Part shown: positions 11,441-23,900 of the stretch, piece after piece
Numbering within the stretch: position 1 is the stretch's first letter
How the letters are laid out: every line of letters begins with the position of its first letter
Assembly (NCBI GenBank): GCA_905221605.1
Contig: CAJNDS010002104.1
Span: 247,001-311,000 of the forward strand
Origin: Symbiodinium natans
Lineage: Eukaryota > Sar > Dinophyceae > Suessiales > Symbiodiniaceae
DNA length: 64,000 nucleotides
Reading direction: 5' to 3'
Program-made: the position numbers and the translations under genes
The notes under the pieces: generated by a model
The model's input: the letters and a program-made list of their open reading frames with translations, nothing else
What the model was told of the DNA's origin: nothing
The model's database searches: none

Positions 11441-11623
11441 TTCAGGGTCTAGGGTTTAGGGTTTGTGTAGGGTTTCGGGTTTAGGGTTGCTGTTTCAGGG
11501 AGGTTCGGCCGCTATGCTCAAGACCCAGCTGCCTCTGCGAAGGGCGATCCAAGCGATTTTGCAATCGGCAACTTGAACCGAAAGAGGTGAGAGGGGCCAA
11601 ACAAACCGAAACTAAGCCCTAAA

Positions 11624-11718
11624 CCCTAAACCCTTTTTTGAACCCAGACTCCTGAAGTCAGCTGGGAGAGGCCTTTGATGAACTTTCTGTCTAGGCAAAC
11701 ATACACCCTAAACCCTAT
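11624..11718 (-). mobile_element. short poly-A retroposon inserted in telomere-type repeat
   Basis: Read on the minus strand the insert runs for about 70 bp and ends GGAGTCTGGGTTCAAAAAA. It is bracketed by CCCTAAACCC on both sides, so its target duplication is inside the telomere-type repeat and its exact length is uncertain. The 3' end is shared with the copies at 23.6 and 31.3 kb. Confidence 0.6.
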
Positions 11719-12059
11719 CCCTGAATGCCCCCATCCCTGCTGGCTCAGCTGCGCATGTGTCGCCGGCACCTTATACATGTGACCGGCTCCAACTGCGCCA
11801 CTTGCAACAGCTCTGTGCAGATGCAGATATACGTATGTGTGTAAGTAAATAACTCAATTCATATATAGATTTTGATATAGATATATGTATACACACACAT
11901 CTGCTGCATATACATACTTTTATATGGTACCCCCCCCAGTGACCTACCCTTTTTCGCCTTGTCTTAAGTCATCCAGCTGCACTGCAAGCAAACTCGGTGT
12001 GCAATCTAGCGTGTTTCTTAGGGCGTAGACTGAAATGAAACTAAAATCCGAATACACGG

Positions 12060-12300
12060 GCAATCAAAAGACCAAAAACACCAAACCAAAAAAACCCAAA
12101 AAAACAAAAAACACCAAAAAAAACCAAACCAAAAAAACCAAAAAAACCAAAAGCAAAAAAACAAAGAAACCAAAAAAAACAATTTTCCGGAACTCTCAGG
12201 AATCCCTACGAGGCTTCTCCAAGAGTTCCGGAAAATTGGTTTTTGTGTTTTTTTTAGTTTTGTTTTTTTTGTTTTTTTGGTTTTGGTATTTTGGTTTTTT
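12060..12300. mobile_element. A-rich/T-rich foldback with a 17-bp perfect core
   Basis: CAATTTTCCGGAACTCT and its exact complement AGAGTTCCGGAAAATTG flank a short loop. Outside them one side is an A-rich array of ACCAAA words and the other the complementary T-rich array, so the whole 240 bp can fold. Lysine- or phenylalanine-rich ORFs on the two strands are by-products. Confidence 0.75.
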
Positions 12301-12362
12301 GATTCGCCTTTACGTGGCAATAACTACGCATTTTTAAGTGTGCTTTTGTACTTGCGAATTTG

Positions 12363-13430
12363 CTTGTGCATGGCCTTCACTAAGTACTTTTCTAGGAAGA
12401 CTGTGCAGTTCTAAGCTTGCTTCAGCAAATTGTGCCTTTCGGACATAGTATATAAGTGGTCTTAATGAAATACTTCAGAAACAAAGATTTCATTGTTATG
12501 CAAGTAGAATCGCTTCTTTTGCTGTTAGTGGTTATTTCGTATTTTGGTTGAGTATGGTCCTTTAAATAGTTGTCACTTGAGTCAAATTGGGCGCTATTGG
12601 CATGAATATGTAAACATAAGATAATTCAGTGGACTTTTCAGATAGTATTTGATTAATACTTTGCCTAGCACACATTCTATTTATGTACAAAGCAGTATTC
12701 TTGTGCATGGCCTTTACTAACTATATTTCTAGGAAGGTATATAAGCGGTCTTTATTTAGTACTTGAGAAGTTTTTTACATTGTTATGTAAGTAGAACCGC
12801 TTCTATTTCCAGTAGTGCTTATTGCATATTTTAGTTGGGCATGGTATTTTGAAAGTGTTCTATTTCCATTAGTTTTTATTTAACATTTTGGTTGGGTATG
12901 GTGTTTTAAATAGTGTGCCTTTGAGTCAGATTGGGCTATTTACTTAATACTTACTCTAGCAGATAAATCGTATAGAATGATGATTTCAAAACAAGAAATA
13001 TTTCATGAATATGTAAACATAAGTTATTACAGTGTACCTTTCAGATAGATTTGGTTTATACTTTGCCTAGTACAAAATTCTTTTTATGTACAAAGCAGTA
13101 TTCTGTGCTATAGCCTTTACTAACTACTTTTCTAGGAAGGTATATAAGTGGTCTTTATTTAGTACTTGAGAAGTCTTTACATTGTTATTTAAGTAGAATC
13201 GCTTCCGTTGCCGCTCGTGTTTATTTCACATTTTAGTTGAGTATGGGATTTTGAATAGTATTCGCTTGAGTCAGATTGGGCTATTTACTTAATATTCCAG
13301 GAGTTAAATTCGCATACAATGATAAGCACAATGTTTCATGAATATGTAAACATAAGGTATTTCAGTGGACTTGTCAGATAGTATTTGAGTAGTTCTTTGC
13401 CTAGTACAAACACAATTGTATATGTAGCAT
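12363..13430. repeat. AT-rich diverged tandem repeat, about three units of 350-400 bp
   Basis: Units start near 12363, 12711 and 13108 and share words such as GGCCTTTACTAACTA, GGTATATAAG, CATTGTTATGTAAGTAGAA and CATGAATATGTAAACATAAG. No coding potential. From 13430 to 13735 the sequence passes into (TATA/GATA)n simple repeat. Confidence 0.8.
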
Positions 13431-14273
13431 TTATATGTATATGTTGTTTCTATATATGTACATATATATATAGATATATTTAGATATATATATATATAGA
13501 TGTATAGATGTATAGATGTATAGATATGCATATATATAAGTATATAGAGATATACGGATCTATCGATATATAGATAGATAGATAAGAAAAAGATATAGAT
13601 ATAGACATAGATATAGATATATAGATATATAGAGATATATATATATAGATATATAGATATATATAGAAATATAAATAGATAGGTATATAGAGATAGATGT
13701 ATGTACGTATATACATATGTATGTATGTTCCGCGTGCAGGGTTTGCAGTTCAGGTTGTGGCACTGCAAGCAGTCAAGTTGTTGAAGCATCAAGGCCCTGA
13801 GTGGCAAATGCGCCCAGCAGGCAGGACGGCACGCCTTGATGCGTTCCAGGGATGAGAGCAAACCGGTCTATTCTAATCCAGGCTGCATGCCGGAAGGAAT
13901 GTCACATCCTGTCCAGAAGCCGCCAGGCGAAAAAGGGCCAGCGCATGAGCAAAGCGGTGCATTTGCACCACGGGCTACATGGCGCACTTGCGTGCTTGTT
14001 TACCTGTCACGAGAAAAGCCGAGCTCTGTCGTCAAAGATTGTCGTTTGTATTCTCGCAGGGTCACGTGGTTGGGGCATTCAACGATGACTAAACTGCAGT
14101 CTTGCATAGTCGTGTTGAGTCTTGTTTTGCATCTGTCTGGCTCCTGCAAGTCCAAATGTTCTACGACACGGGACACGTCTGAACTTTGACTGGAGGCGAT
14201 TTAGAGGCCCTCTAGGTCAATCATCTGGAATGCGGACTGCGCATGGAACGAGCATGTTTGCCATCCCACCTTC

Positions 14274-14342
14274 CTAAGTCAGTTCAGATACCCCTTGAAC
14301 ATCCTTGAACCCCTGACCGGGGCCCATGCTGTGTTCGACAAC
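14274..14342 (-). CDS. terminal exon of an unidentified minus-strand gene
   Basis: A long pyrimidine tract ends in CAG at 14343, followed by a frame reading VVEHSMGPGQGFKDVQG, then VSELT and a TAG stop at 14274-14276. A preceding exon candidate at about 14460-14390 reads ACHKGKKWQPPCSRMNFLSG. Family not recognised. Confidence 0.55.
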   Translation of the reverse strand, partial: VVEHSMGPGQGFKDVQGVSELT

Positions 14343-14463
14343 CTGGGGGGAGGCAGAAACAATGGCGACAAAACAAGCACTCGTGAACTCATCTCTGGGT
14401 CCCCGACAGGAAGTTCATGCGGGAGCAGGGCGGCTGCCACTTCTTGCCTTTGTGGCAGGCTGT

Positions 14464-14545
14464 GAACCCTAAACCCTAAACCCAAAACCTAAACCCTAAA
14501 CTGCCCTAAACCCTAAACCCTAAACTGCCCTAAACCCTAAACCAT
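14464..14545. repeat. CCCTAAA array with CTGCCCTAAA interruptions
   Basis: Telomere-type units upstream (on the minus strand) of the exon candidates at 14.3-14.46 kb. Confidence 0.85.
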
Positions 14546-14754
14546 AACCCAGGCTGTGGTGTTCCTGAATTGGAGATGGAAGAATGTGGCTGAGTCTGTC
14601 ACGGACCAGCTGTTGTGAGCACAATGAAGGGATCGTCCAAACCTGGCGATGTCAGTACGAGTCCACAGCTGTCGCCCCAGGCAGCACAAGCTATTGCACA
14701 TGTTGTATCGGCACAAGGACTTGTAAGGACTTGTGGGGAGACTCTGAACTGTAT

Positions 14755-14888
14755 TGGGGGTATACGAAAACAAGGGGGCCCTAAGATTGTTGGACCCCCA
14801 AAATGGCCCCAAGATTATACCCCGAAATTGTAGGCTTCTTCTAACAAGCACCCCCCAATAATGTTAACCTCATATTTATAAACCCCCC
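14755..14888. mobile_element. MITE family 3 copy, diverged, plus partial copy at 15080-15122
   Basis: Starts GGGGGTATACGAAAACAAGG and ends in TTATAAACCCCCC. A further fragment at 15080-15122 contains GGTACCCCGAAATTTCGG and a duplicated CCCGAATTTCGGAAAACCCC. A poly-G tract separates them. Confidence 0.6.
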
Positions 14889-15251
14889 GCAATTAAGGAG
14901 TCCGGATCCCGGAACTCAATTAGGTTGTAAGGAATCCTGCCGGGGACCGATGTTTTTTTTTCTTTGGGCCCTTTTGGGTCCTCAATGGGTGGGGAGGGGG
15001 GGGGGGGGGGGCGGAAACAAACATCAATTGAGACGGGGGGGACGGGGGGGGGGGGGAAAAAAGCGAGGTCAACATTAAGGTACCCCGAAATTTCGGAAAA
15101 CCCCGAATTTCGGAAAACCCCCTATTGAACCCTACTGAAGCCTATTGGTTCTTCGGCGCAGTGGAACCACAGAAGTTCGAGGAGAAGCACCTCCCAAGCT
15201 TCGCCAAGCGAGCTGGACATCATCGGCACCTGGACCCAAAGATGACTGAAA

Positions 15252-15318
15252 CGAGGGTTTATATAGGGTTTAGGGTTTAGGGTTTAGGGTTTAGGGTTTA
15301 GGGTTTAGGGTTTAGGGG
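15252..15318. repeat. TTTAGGG array
   Basis: About nine clean units, followed immediately by the nested MITE family 2 termini. Confidence 0.9.
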
Positions 15319-15328
15319 TTAGGGCTCT

Positions 15329-15490
15329 GGGTAGTACCTTTTGGGGCCTTTCTTTGGGGTGGTATACTCCTCAGGGCTCCTTTGTAGTACCTGTTTTGGG
15401 GTGGTATATGTACTCTTAAGGGCTCCCGTGTAGTGCTTTTTGGGGTCGTCTATTCGAATCCCCTACGGCTAAGCCACAAGGGAACAACGT
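15329..15490. mobile_element. three tandem partial copies of MITE family 2
   Basis: The terminal word GTAGTACCTTTTGGGG recurs three times (near 15331, 15390 and 15430), each followed by GTGGTATA or GTCTATT, and the last copy runs on into GAATCCCCTA as in the copies at 23.65 and 32.04 kb. Confidence 0.65.
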
Positions 15491-15499
15491 TGCAGAGAG

Positions 15500-15800
15500 T
15501 TAAGGATGAAAGGGTCTTCGCAAAGCGTCTTGAAGCGAATCAGCAAATTGCAGCCATTCTCCTGTAAAGTTGTCCTTTTCCTGGTTCTTTCTAGACTCTT
15601 TAAGCTTGTCTAAGCATGTGATCCCTTCCATGGTCATGTGTGTCTGTGCTACATCGTCGGGTAGGTGTGCGAAATCCGGGAGTATCCCCAGAATATTCAA
15701 GGTCGCAGCAACGGAACTTTTTCAAGAACTCACTTGTTCTCAAGAGTTCGAGGCAATCAGCCTCGAGGCCTATAGAGGTCATCCCCTCATCTAAGAATCC
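15500..15800 (-). CDS. 3' coding segment of an unidentified gene, with an apparent frameshift
   Basis: One frame reads LDEGMTSIGLEADCLELL, RTSEFLKKFRCCDL; the other continues ILGILPDFAHLPDDVAQT, THMTMEGITCLDKLK to EWLQFADSLQDALRR and a TAA stop at 15500. The two frames meet at about 15690-15705 without splice signals between them, which suggests a one-base indel or assembly error. Family not recognised. Confidence 0.55.
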
Positions 15801-15983
15801 CGGGCAGGGTGGGGTGCTCAAATTCGAACCCCAGGACGTTCATTAAGGGCCTGTCCCATCTGAGAACTTACATCATGATATTCACTACGAAATCGAGGCA
15901 CTGCCAACCACGGTCTCTATCCATCTATCTGTCTGCCTCCCTGTATCCGGAGACTCCCTTTTTGCTTCTCTTTGTACAAGCAG

Positions 15984-16079
15984 GTCGAACAGGCCGAACT
16001 GCTGCATCAGATGTGGAGAGCAGCCCAGGGAACACGATCCTCGCAGTCAACCCAACATCTGGTCACGGTGCCGTTCGAA
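15984..16079 (+). CDS. internal exon candidate, plus strand
   Basis: A clean acceptor (pyrimidine tract, then TACAAGCAG, ending at 15983) is followed by a 96-nt open frame reading VEQAELLHQMWRAAQGTRSS and ending before a GTTTAG donor at 16080. It is one of few exons that read on plus. No family recognised. Confidence 0.5.
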
Positions 16080-17460
16080 GTTTAGACCTCATCCTGAATA
16101 AATGCTGGTATCGCTGGGCCGGAACAGACCCCCCCCCCCCTTGTATATGCTGATGAAAAGTTTCCACTGATTGCGCGTATTTGTAGAAACATACTTTGGC
16201 ATGCAAGTCCTTCACTTTTATCATCTCGTTTTACACTGCTCAACTGGCGAAAGGAAGGCATGCTTGCGAACGGCACCAGTTAACCAGAAGGGCTTTACAA
16301 GTTTTAAACACTGGCAATTTTGCACAATCGGTTCTACGTCGTGAGCCACACTCACATCTGACTCCGAAGGCCTCGAGCCTATCACCTCTATGCAATTTAT
16401 AATAATAATAGGGCGCCAAACCATCCCCGTTCTGATCAGGATAAGACAGCCAGGGGATCTTCACCAGAGTCCCCAAATCCATTCACTAACCTTGGACTTT
16501 GAGGTTCCTGGACATGATAAACGGAACTAGCATGACTTCGCAACTCTTCTCCATGTGCAAAAATGTTTAAGCGCAACAAACTCCTAATACTCTAAGGGCG
16601 AAAAAATACTAACACTACAAGAGCCAAAAAAAGCGCTAATACTATAAGAGCAAAAAAAACTAATACGAATACCACTAGTGCTAAGACCTGCCTAATGACG
16701 ATGTTTTCAATGACTTCGGAGGAGGCTGCGCCTTGTGCACAACTCTCGTCGTAAAACAGTGGGTGCAGCAATTTTCGTGCCGGCACCCATCTTTGCTTCC
16801 TGTCTCTCCTGTGGGTCAAGAGCTCAAAGGTCCGATGTTGCTTTAGGGTTTAGGGTTTAAGGTTTAGGGTTTAGGGTTAGGGCTATGGAAGCTCGTGACA
16901 GCCTCAGGAGTTCGGAGCACCTTCTACTCTGCGCGGCAAGGCGGAAGATGTTCTGCACCATGGGCGATGACAACCGAAACCTCTGGGGGCCCTCTCAGCA
17001 ATGTCGGTATCAACCAAGAGATGCCACAGACCAGACGGTCACATTCCATCACATGGCTAGGCACTTGCCATAGTCCCCCACACAGCAAAGCCTTGGCCCC
17101 CAGCTCCATTTCAATTTCGAGCACCCGGAGTGCAGCAACAGGTCGCAGCAGATGCGCAGGCTGGTATGGGCATGTCTGAAAGTTCTGTGTGCCTTCTTGG
17201 AGAGTACAGTTGGCTTCAGGGGGTTCTTGGGATCTATAGTTAACAGTTCTCAATAGGGGATATAATAGCTTCAGTGGTCTTGCAGAGTCATTCAGACATA
17301 CCCACCTCCCACAGAAGCTTGATTGGCTTGGCTTGATCCCCCATACACATGAAGGGAACTATATCAAGAACCGGCGGCGGCCAATTTCAGGCTCACGCAG
17401 CTTAAATGGAGCGCGCACCCTTCCGAATGCGATCCGGAACAGCACACTGCGTTTGCTACG

Positions 17461-17561
17461 TCAAACTCATGAAGACTACCATGGGGGGGCCTTGATAATG
17501 ATAATTCCCAGGACTGCTAGGTATAAGGGGGAACATCCCAATTCAAACTCATGAAGACTAC
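17461..17561. mobile_element. MITE family 1 derivative between 19-bp direct repeats
   Basis: TCAAACTCATGAAGACTAC occurs at 17461-17479 and again at 17543-17561. The 63 bp between them ends with the family 1 terminus (TATAAGGGGGAACATCCCAA); the other end (CATGGGGGGGCC) is not the usual terminus, so this is a rearranged copy. Confidence 0.55.
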
Positions 17562-17690
17562 AGCATCAGGGCATACGAAGGGTTTGCGACATGCGGCTGA
17601 AAGCCTGATGTTAGCAGGAACGGGGATGTCTCTTCCTTCACGTTCCAGGCTTTGGCGAGACCAGCCTGAAACAGCTTTCCCCGTACTGTT

Positions 17691-17787
17691 GGTGAGTAGC
17701 GAATGAGGGAATGAGGTACCCCATATCCTTTTTGTATATACCCTTTGAGGGATATATAGGGTACCTCATTCCCTCCTTCCCTACTAA
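17691..17787. mobile_element. MITE family 6 copy
   Basis: Perfect inverted core GGGAATGAGGTACCC / GGGTACCTCATTCCC at 17706-17776, extended outward by GTTGGTGAGTAG / CTACTAAC. A partial relative lies at 29065-29130. Confidence 0.75.
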
Positions 17788-17833
17788 CCAAAAGTAAGTC
17801 CAAGGACTGGAAGGGGTGACTTGAACTGAACTG

Positions 17834-17937
17834 GGGGTTTACGAACATGGGGGACCCCCAAAATATAGATCCCCCAATATTAGGATCCCCTTGTAAGAAT
17901 AAGGACCCGAATACGGTACCCATGATTTCGGAAACCC
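17834..17937. mobile_element. MITE family 3 copy ending in CCCTAAA
   Basis: Starts GGGGGTTTACGAACATGGGG and ends GGTACCCATGATTTCGGAAA, then runs directly into CCCTAAACCCTAAACCCTAA. Confidence 0.7.
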
Positions 17938-17954
17938 TAAACCCTAAACCCTAA

Positions 17955-20900
17955 GCCCCCAGCTTCCGCGCCCGGCCTTGAAACAAGCGACCACCATGCC
18001 ATCACTTTGCATGGCGACGGCCGCACTGGAGCCGAGGAGTCCATACTCTCCTCAGCTTCAAGGACAACCATGCCCACAACAACAGGGGGCACACACCAAA
18101 GAGAGAGAAACCTCCCTAAGTTAGCCCTGAAGGTGCGGGTTCAACCCAAAGAGAGAGAGAGAGAGAGAGAGAGACTGAGACTCCTACAAGGGGCAGAAAT
18201 AGCGTTCTCTGAGTTCGGCTGCAGGCCCAGCTTGATTAGAAACTCTGCTGGCTCGTGAACTCACGTCTTCTCTCCTCAACTCTTCCGTTTGGGCAATTTT
18301 TGACGCACTTAGTTGGGTCCATGCAATAAGCCCTTTGCAAACCGTCGTGGACTGCAACCTGGCCACCTTTCGTCAGGACCTGGATCTCCCTGGTCCGGCG
18401 GTTCCACACCTGCACGATGCGTTCTTGAAGTTCGACGGTGTGCTTCGCACACCAGATGCGAGGCAGGCCCGAGCAGACCAACGTAAAACGTACACCGTTA
18501 ACATACATTTGCATGTGGCTGGGGCGTACATTCACCAAAAACCCCTCCCTGTTGCTTCTTCTGTGCACTTGGGGGGCTCTCTCTCTCTCTTCTGTCTTCT
18601 TCTTCTTCTGCTGCTAGGCAGAAGGAGACCCGAAGCCCCCCCCCCCCGCGCACCAAGGCGCGCCCGAGTGCGAGCTCCAGGTGAAATTGCTGCTTAGGGT
18701 TGCCGTGTTGGTTTCCCCGGAATGTGAAAAAACGAGCAGTATAGGGTGTACTTCCCCCGCTCTCATCTGTGTCTCTCTCTCTCTCTCTCTTGTACTTCCT
18801 TCCTTCCTTCCTCCCTTCCTCTCTCTCTCCCCTCCCTCACCTCCCTCCCTCCCTCCCTCCATCCCTTCCCGCAAGCTTAACCCCCAAAAAGGCCACGCCG
18901 TAGCACACTCGAGCATGCGTTCTGGTGCTATCGTGATGCCTTCTCCACCGCTCGGGATGGACCTTGCCTACGCCCCATGCAAATATACATGCTGGGACTC
19001 CTAAAATGCATGGAGCCCAAATCAAAACTCAACATAAAGTCATGCAAATGTGGTTGCTGCCACATGTTGCCACTGCAGATGTTGAGACCGTTGTGTTTTG
19101 AGCTCTGACACATTGTCCGCGTAGAGCCGTTCCGCACTCTGGTAGTGAACGGTGGCCAGGACGAATCGCGCCGTGTCAACATGATCCCACGCAAGTTGAC
19201 CACCTGAGTATACTCCAACCCCATCGCAGAGCACGTCTGGAAGCACTAGCAGCATGCATTTGGCAGAGGCCTAATTTCAACTGGAACCAGCAAGACAAGG
19301 CCCAAGCATGAGCCGCATTACAGGCGCGCGGGAGGTTCTTGGGTATATCAGATCGCCGCATCATTCTGCGCACCATCAGACAGACAACGCGCGCCGCATC
19401 GTTATGCCGGTCTTTTGTACCTTACAGACCCTCAACATCCCTATGCCCTAAGCCCCAACGGGCCTGCACGGTGCCTCGGCCAGAACCCATGGCGATGAAT
19501 TCCCCGGCAATGGCCAAGGATACCACCTGAGACTCTGAGGAAAAAAGCTACAGCTACATGCCCTTGATCCTGAGCTGGAAGCATCGTTAGTCTAACTAGG
19601 ATGTGGCATGGTTTCGGGAGTTACAAACCACTCCAGCACAACTCCGTGCAACTTGCGCATGTGACCGTGGGTTTTTTGCTCGCTCCCGATAAGGAGCACG
19701 ACAAGATGAGCCGATTTGGCCGGGGCACTGGGTCCGCCGTGAAGATGCAGGACAAAACGCCTTGCAACAATGACTAATTAGCCAAGGGCTGCTTCGGATT
19801 GAACCATTGTGCCTCACCAGTAACATGTCGCTTGGCTTGAGAGGCCGACAGTGACATTCCCGCTACATTCAGGCAAACTGGCAGTCTCCATGCCATGGCA
19901 GTTGAGAAGAAGCAAGAAATTTTGCAACAAAGCCACAAAGCTCAACTCACGGCCTCCTGAGCCCTTTCCCGCCGAAGCCCTGTAGCACAGCCTGGAGCCG
20001 GAAGCGCGGGGAAGCTGAGGATGTTCAGCAGCGTGCCGGACCTGTTGGGGCGTGAAATTCGCCTCCTCCTCCCATACATGTTCCCTTCAAAGTAGATGGA
20101 ACACGTCCCTAAGCCCCTTTTCGCAGAGGCCGCGGCTCAGAATTCCAAAGCCGTGTAGTACCATCCATGGAGCCAGTGGCCTCACGAGGCCATTCTTGAA
20201 GAGCTGTTTCCGCTTGTGCCTGCACATTCCTGTCTACTCCTTCGTTCGCATGATGCGCATGGGTATATATATATATACATACACGTGTGCATGCTGCTGT
20301 TTTAAGGCGCATGCTGAGCCAAGAGCCTACCTCTCGATGTCTTCTGAGATTTTATGATGTTCTGTTGGTATCTGATTCGACGTCGAAAATTGCCATGAGC
20401 CATGCTACAGTCGAACTGAAATTATCTGCGAGGGTGACGCCAACTATACAAAGCCCATTAAGATTGAAGGTGCGTGACAATGACAAGCGCTGTAATGTAC
20501 AATTCATAGTAGTACCGTATAGTTTACTGGATTCTTCATTCTAATTCTCCTATTATGCTTGTTTACTTGAGTCAGAAGGAGTGAAGGTATGAATAGCACG
20601 AACTCAATTGAACAACGAACAAAATTAGGAAAGGAACGAAGAACACAGAGTAAAATATTCAGGGGTGTTACTACTATTAGAATAAGATCCCCGTTAGAAT
20701 ATACTCACACGCCCTGAACAAGCTTGGCATTGCCCCCGGGCCGGCCAGAAGCTGCAAATTTTGGTGCATGGACAAAGCAGCAATTCGACCTCAGCTTTGC
20801 AAAGGACCTCTCTAGAGCTGCAACTCAGAAAAGCAGTACACTCTGCCTCGACTGGACCCTTTGTGATTTTCAACAGTCAAGGCTGCAATGGCTTTGTGCT

Positions 20901-23900
20901 CTACGCAAACTTCTGCGACACGACAGCCTCACCTGTCAACGCACATCTCGAACTACCGCACCTGCAAAGTGAACTGCCGAGCGGCGCTTGTGCCCAGACA
21001 ACACAAGCTTGACGCGTCCCGTAGCTGTGTTCCAAATTCGAGCTGTGCAGTCACTGGATCCTGGCCAAAGCCGCCAATCAGTCAAATATAGAGCCTTAAT
21101 CATTAGAACAAGTTTTTTTTTTTGTGTGTGTGTGTGTTTAATTTTTTGGGGGGGTTATTATAGTATAACTACAAGGGGACCATAAGGGAATACTACTAGT
21201 AATTATTCCGACCCCTCTAGTACAGCGCGGCCGCCGGACTCTGAACATTAACATAGCTGCTGTGGCAACTGGTCACCCGATGGAGTCCTGTGACCGCCAT
21301 GCAGCCATGCAGGAGCACTGAGCAGATTCCTTTGGAGTGCCCCACCAGGCGCACCTGCAATCTGCGACCCACAGTTTAGTAAGCGCTTCGAATCCAGCCC
21401 TTTGCTCCCTTACGGTGTTTGAAAAATCACACAAGAGCGGGATGTTTTCACATCTGTGGTCTCCAACTCCATGGGTGGCTCAGCCTGCTAAGATGCCACT
21501 GGGGCGGGTTGCGGAAGATGTGGCAGGTCGCCAGACCCCATGATGCAGAGAAGTCTGGTCTCCAACCACCCAAACAATGGCTGCCCGATGAGATTCGCGC
21601 CCCTCCCCCCACCCACCCCCCCTCCCCCCCTGTGTGGGGCCTAGTAGGGAGCCTTTGACTCAAAGGTGCACCACTCAATAACATCTTACGATGCCCCTGC
21701 TTGAGGGCCTCAGGCGAAACTTGTACTTTTAGGGAGGGCCCGTGCAAGAGGGTGGATCATTGACTGCGGCGGTACATCAGCACATGCGAAACGTCAGCTT
21801 GAATCAAGCTTGCGTCTGAGTTGCGCAGTCTGCCTGCCTTGGCTGGCACAAATCACTGCAGCGCGTGAGTGAGTGACGACATCTAGCTAGCTTGCGTGCA
21901 GGGCAGAAGTTGCCCAGCAATTACGCTACCTTCAGCCCCGAGTTTGCTGTCAGGCCTACTCGTACCCATGCCCGATCTGAACCGGACATCCATGCCCGCA
22001 TTGGTTGCGTTGACGACATGCAGAGTTGCCAACTACGCAGCTCCGGGTTTGCACTGCTTCGACGTCGTGCAGCGCACGGATCTCAGGAGTAACGACAATC
22101 AGCTTGAAAATTCTTCTCGCTGGTGTATACTGGGAGTAGGGGCGGAGAGCTGCAAGACTGTAAATTTCAGAATTAGAGCACACATGGGATGCCATCCTGA
22201 CCCACAAAAATTGATGGCCGCGGCGAGCTGCGAAAACAACGAGACAGCAAGCATGGAGGGGAACCCGCAACTTTGCAACCCGATTGTGACCTTATGGATA
22301 TGTTAAAGTTGTCTGGGTAGATTGATCCTTCCTTACAAAGGGATTCCGCAAGAAAGGGCTGCAGCAGGCTTTGCCAGTTATGTCCAGCTTTGCTTTCCGA
22401 GCTTCTCGTCTGCCTGTATCCCGTAGGGGAGGACGGGCTGGTCCTGCAGTTAGGATGTGAGCGCGACTCTGACAGAAGTGGTTGTTGCATTCGTGTGTGG
22501 ATGTCCCCCCTTATACTGAAGAGGGATTCCGATAGGGGGAACTGCAATTCCTATACTGAGGGCTGTTTGGTTCAGGGGGAGCATCCCAACATTCACGCGT
22601 GGTCCCCTGTGATCTTGCCCAGCACCGCCATGCCATTGCTGCCGCCCAGGATGATGGTGGACTTCTCAATGCCTGCATAGTGGAGGCTCTGGTCACGGCC
22701 CTGCTGCGTCTAGCAGTGCACGAGGTCATCTCCCCATTGCCGATAGCAGCCCCTGCCACACTCGTCCAAAAGCAGGCTTGTTTTCGCTACTGTAGGTGCC
22801 CCACCAACCGCAGTGACGGAGCAATCGAACAGGATGGTTTTGAGCAGCACTCCTGCCAGGAACATCCAGAAACAAGCCATTCCCCCAGCTCGGCGGTAGA
22901 AGCTGAACTTCAGAGGGGGCAGTGACTACTTCAGACGAATACGACGAAGAATCAGAAGAATACCAATAGAAGCAACATGCACAGCAAACACAGAAGTGGT
23001 GATGGTGTGTGGTGGTGTCTGGTGTCGCTGCTGTTGTAGCTCGGTTGTATTTTATTGTGCACTGATTGCGTTCGAGCATGTTCAAAGTTTCTGCGCGCGA
23101 TACATCTTTTGATGCCATCAGAGTAGAGTGGATCAAGGCTTTCCTACTGAGTCTTTTGACAGTGCTGAGTGTAGTCCCAATGGTTTGAGCACAGGAAAAG
23201 TCCAACGAACATGGTACTATGAGAACTTCATGCCTTAAAGGGCATCGCAAAGGAAGCGTGCGCTTTTCCGTGCATGCAATGGAGGATGTTCGGACAAGAG
23301 AAAGACGACAGGTCGGATGAGCTCTGCAAGAAGGGCGTGCAGGGGGTTGCCACGGGGGCCATGACTTAACAATTGTCGGGAGGCGCAACTCGGCACATGA
23401 ACTTGACGCGGCACGTCTGCAAAGCACACGCTGCCTCGATTGAATGCTTCACAGAAGGTCTGTCTGGCCAGCTGTCCCGCTGTAACATGCTGCAACTGAA
23501 GGAGCTCGGGAAGGTCTCTCTCATGAGTCATGCGGGCCTTCTTCACTTTCGCACTTCAAATTGCAACCGGTGCCGCTCCGTGGACCCTTTTTTTGAACCC
23601 AGACTCTGCAGTCCACTACACCCGCTCCGTGGACCCGAAACCCTACCTAAAAGCTCCTAGTAGTACCTTTTTGGGGGTAGTATACTAGAATCCCCTAGAA
23701 CTAACCCAAAAGGAACTACATTAGAGCCTTCAAACCCTATCCGTTTAGGTTGCGGTTTCGGCAGAACGTCCATGTGCAGCGCCTCGCGAGGCATCCCAGG
23801 CTCTCGCAGTGCAGTCGTATGATCCGGTCAGGACCTCACAAGCCAAAGAAAATCAACATGTTCTTCCCCAAGGGAATATATATATATATATATGTATATA

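Noticed and set aside
12018-12337. Lysine/threonine-rich and phenylalanine-rich 100-codon ORFs on both strands
   Set aside because: Products of the A-rich/T-rich foldback arms.
13304-13861. 185-codon Tyr/Ile-rich minus ORF
   Set aside because: Mostly translated GATA/TATA simple repeat.
15425-15475. TTCGAATCCCC, a tRNA B-box look-alike
   Set aside because: Aligns with MITE family 2 copies at 23.65 and 32.04 kb, which lack it; it is not part of a tRNA fold.
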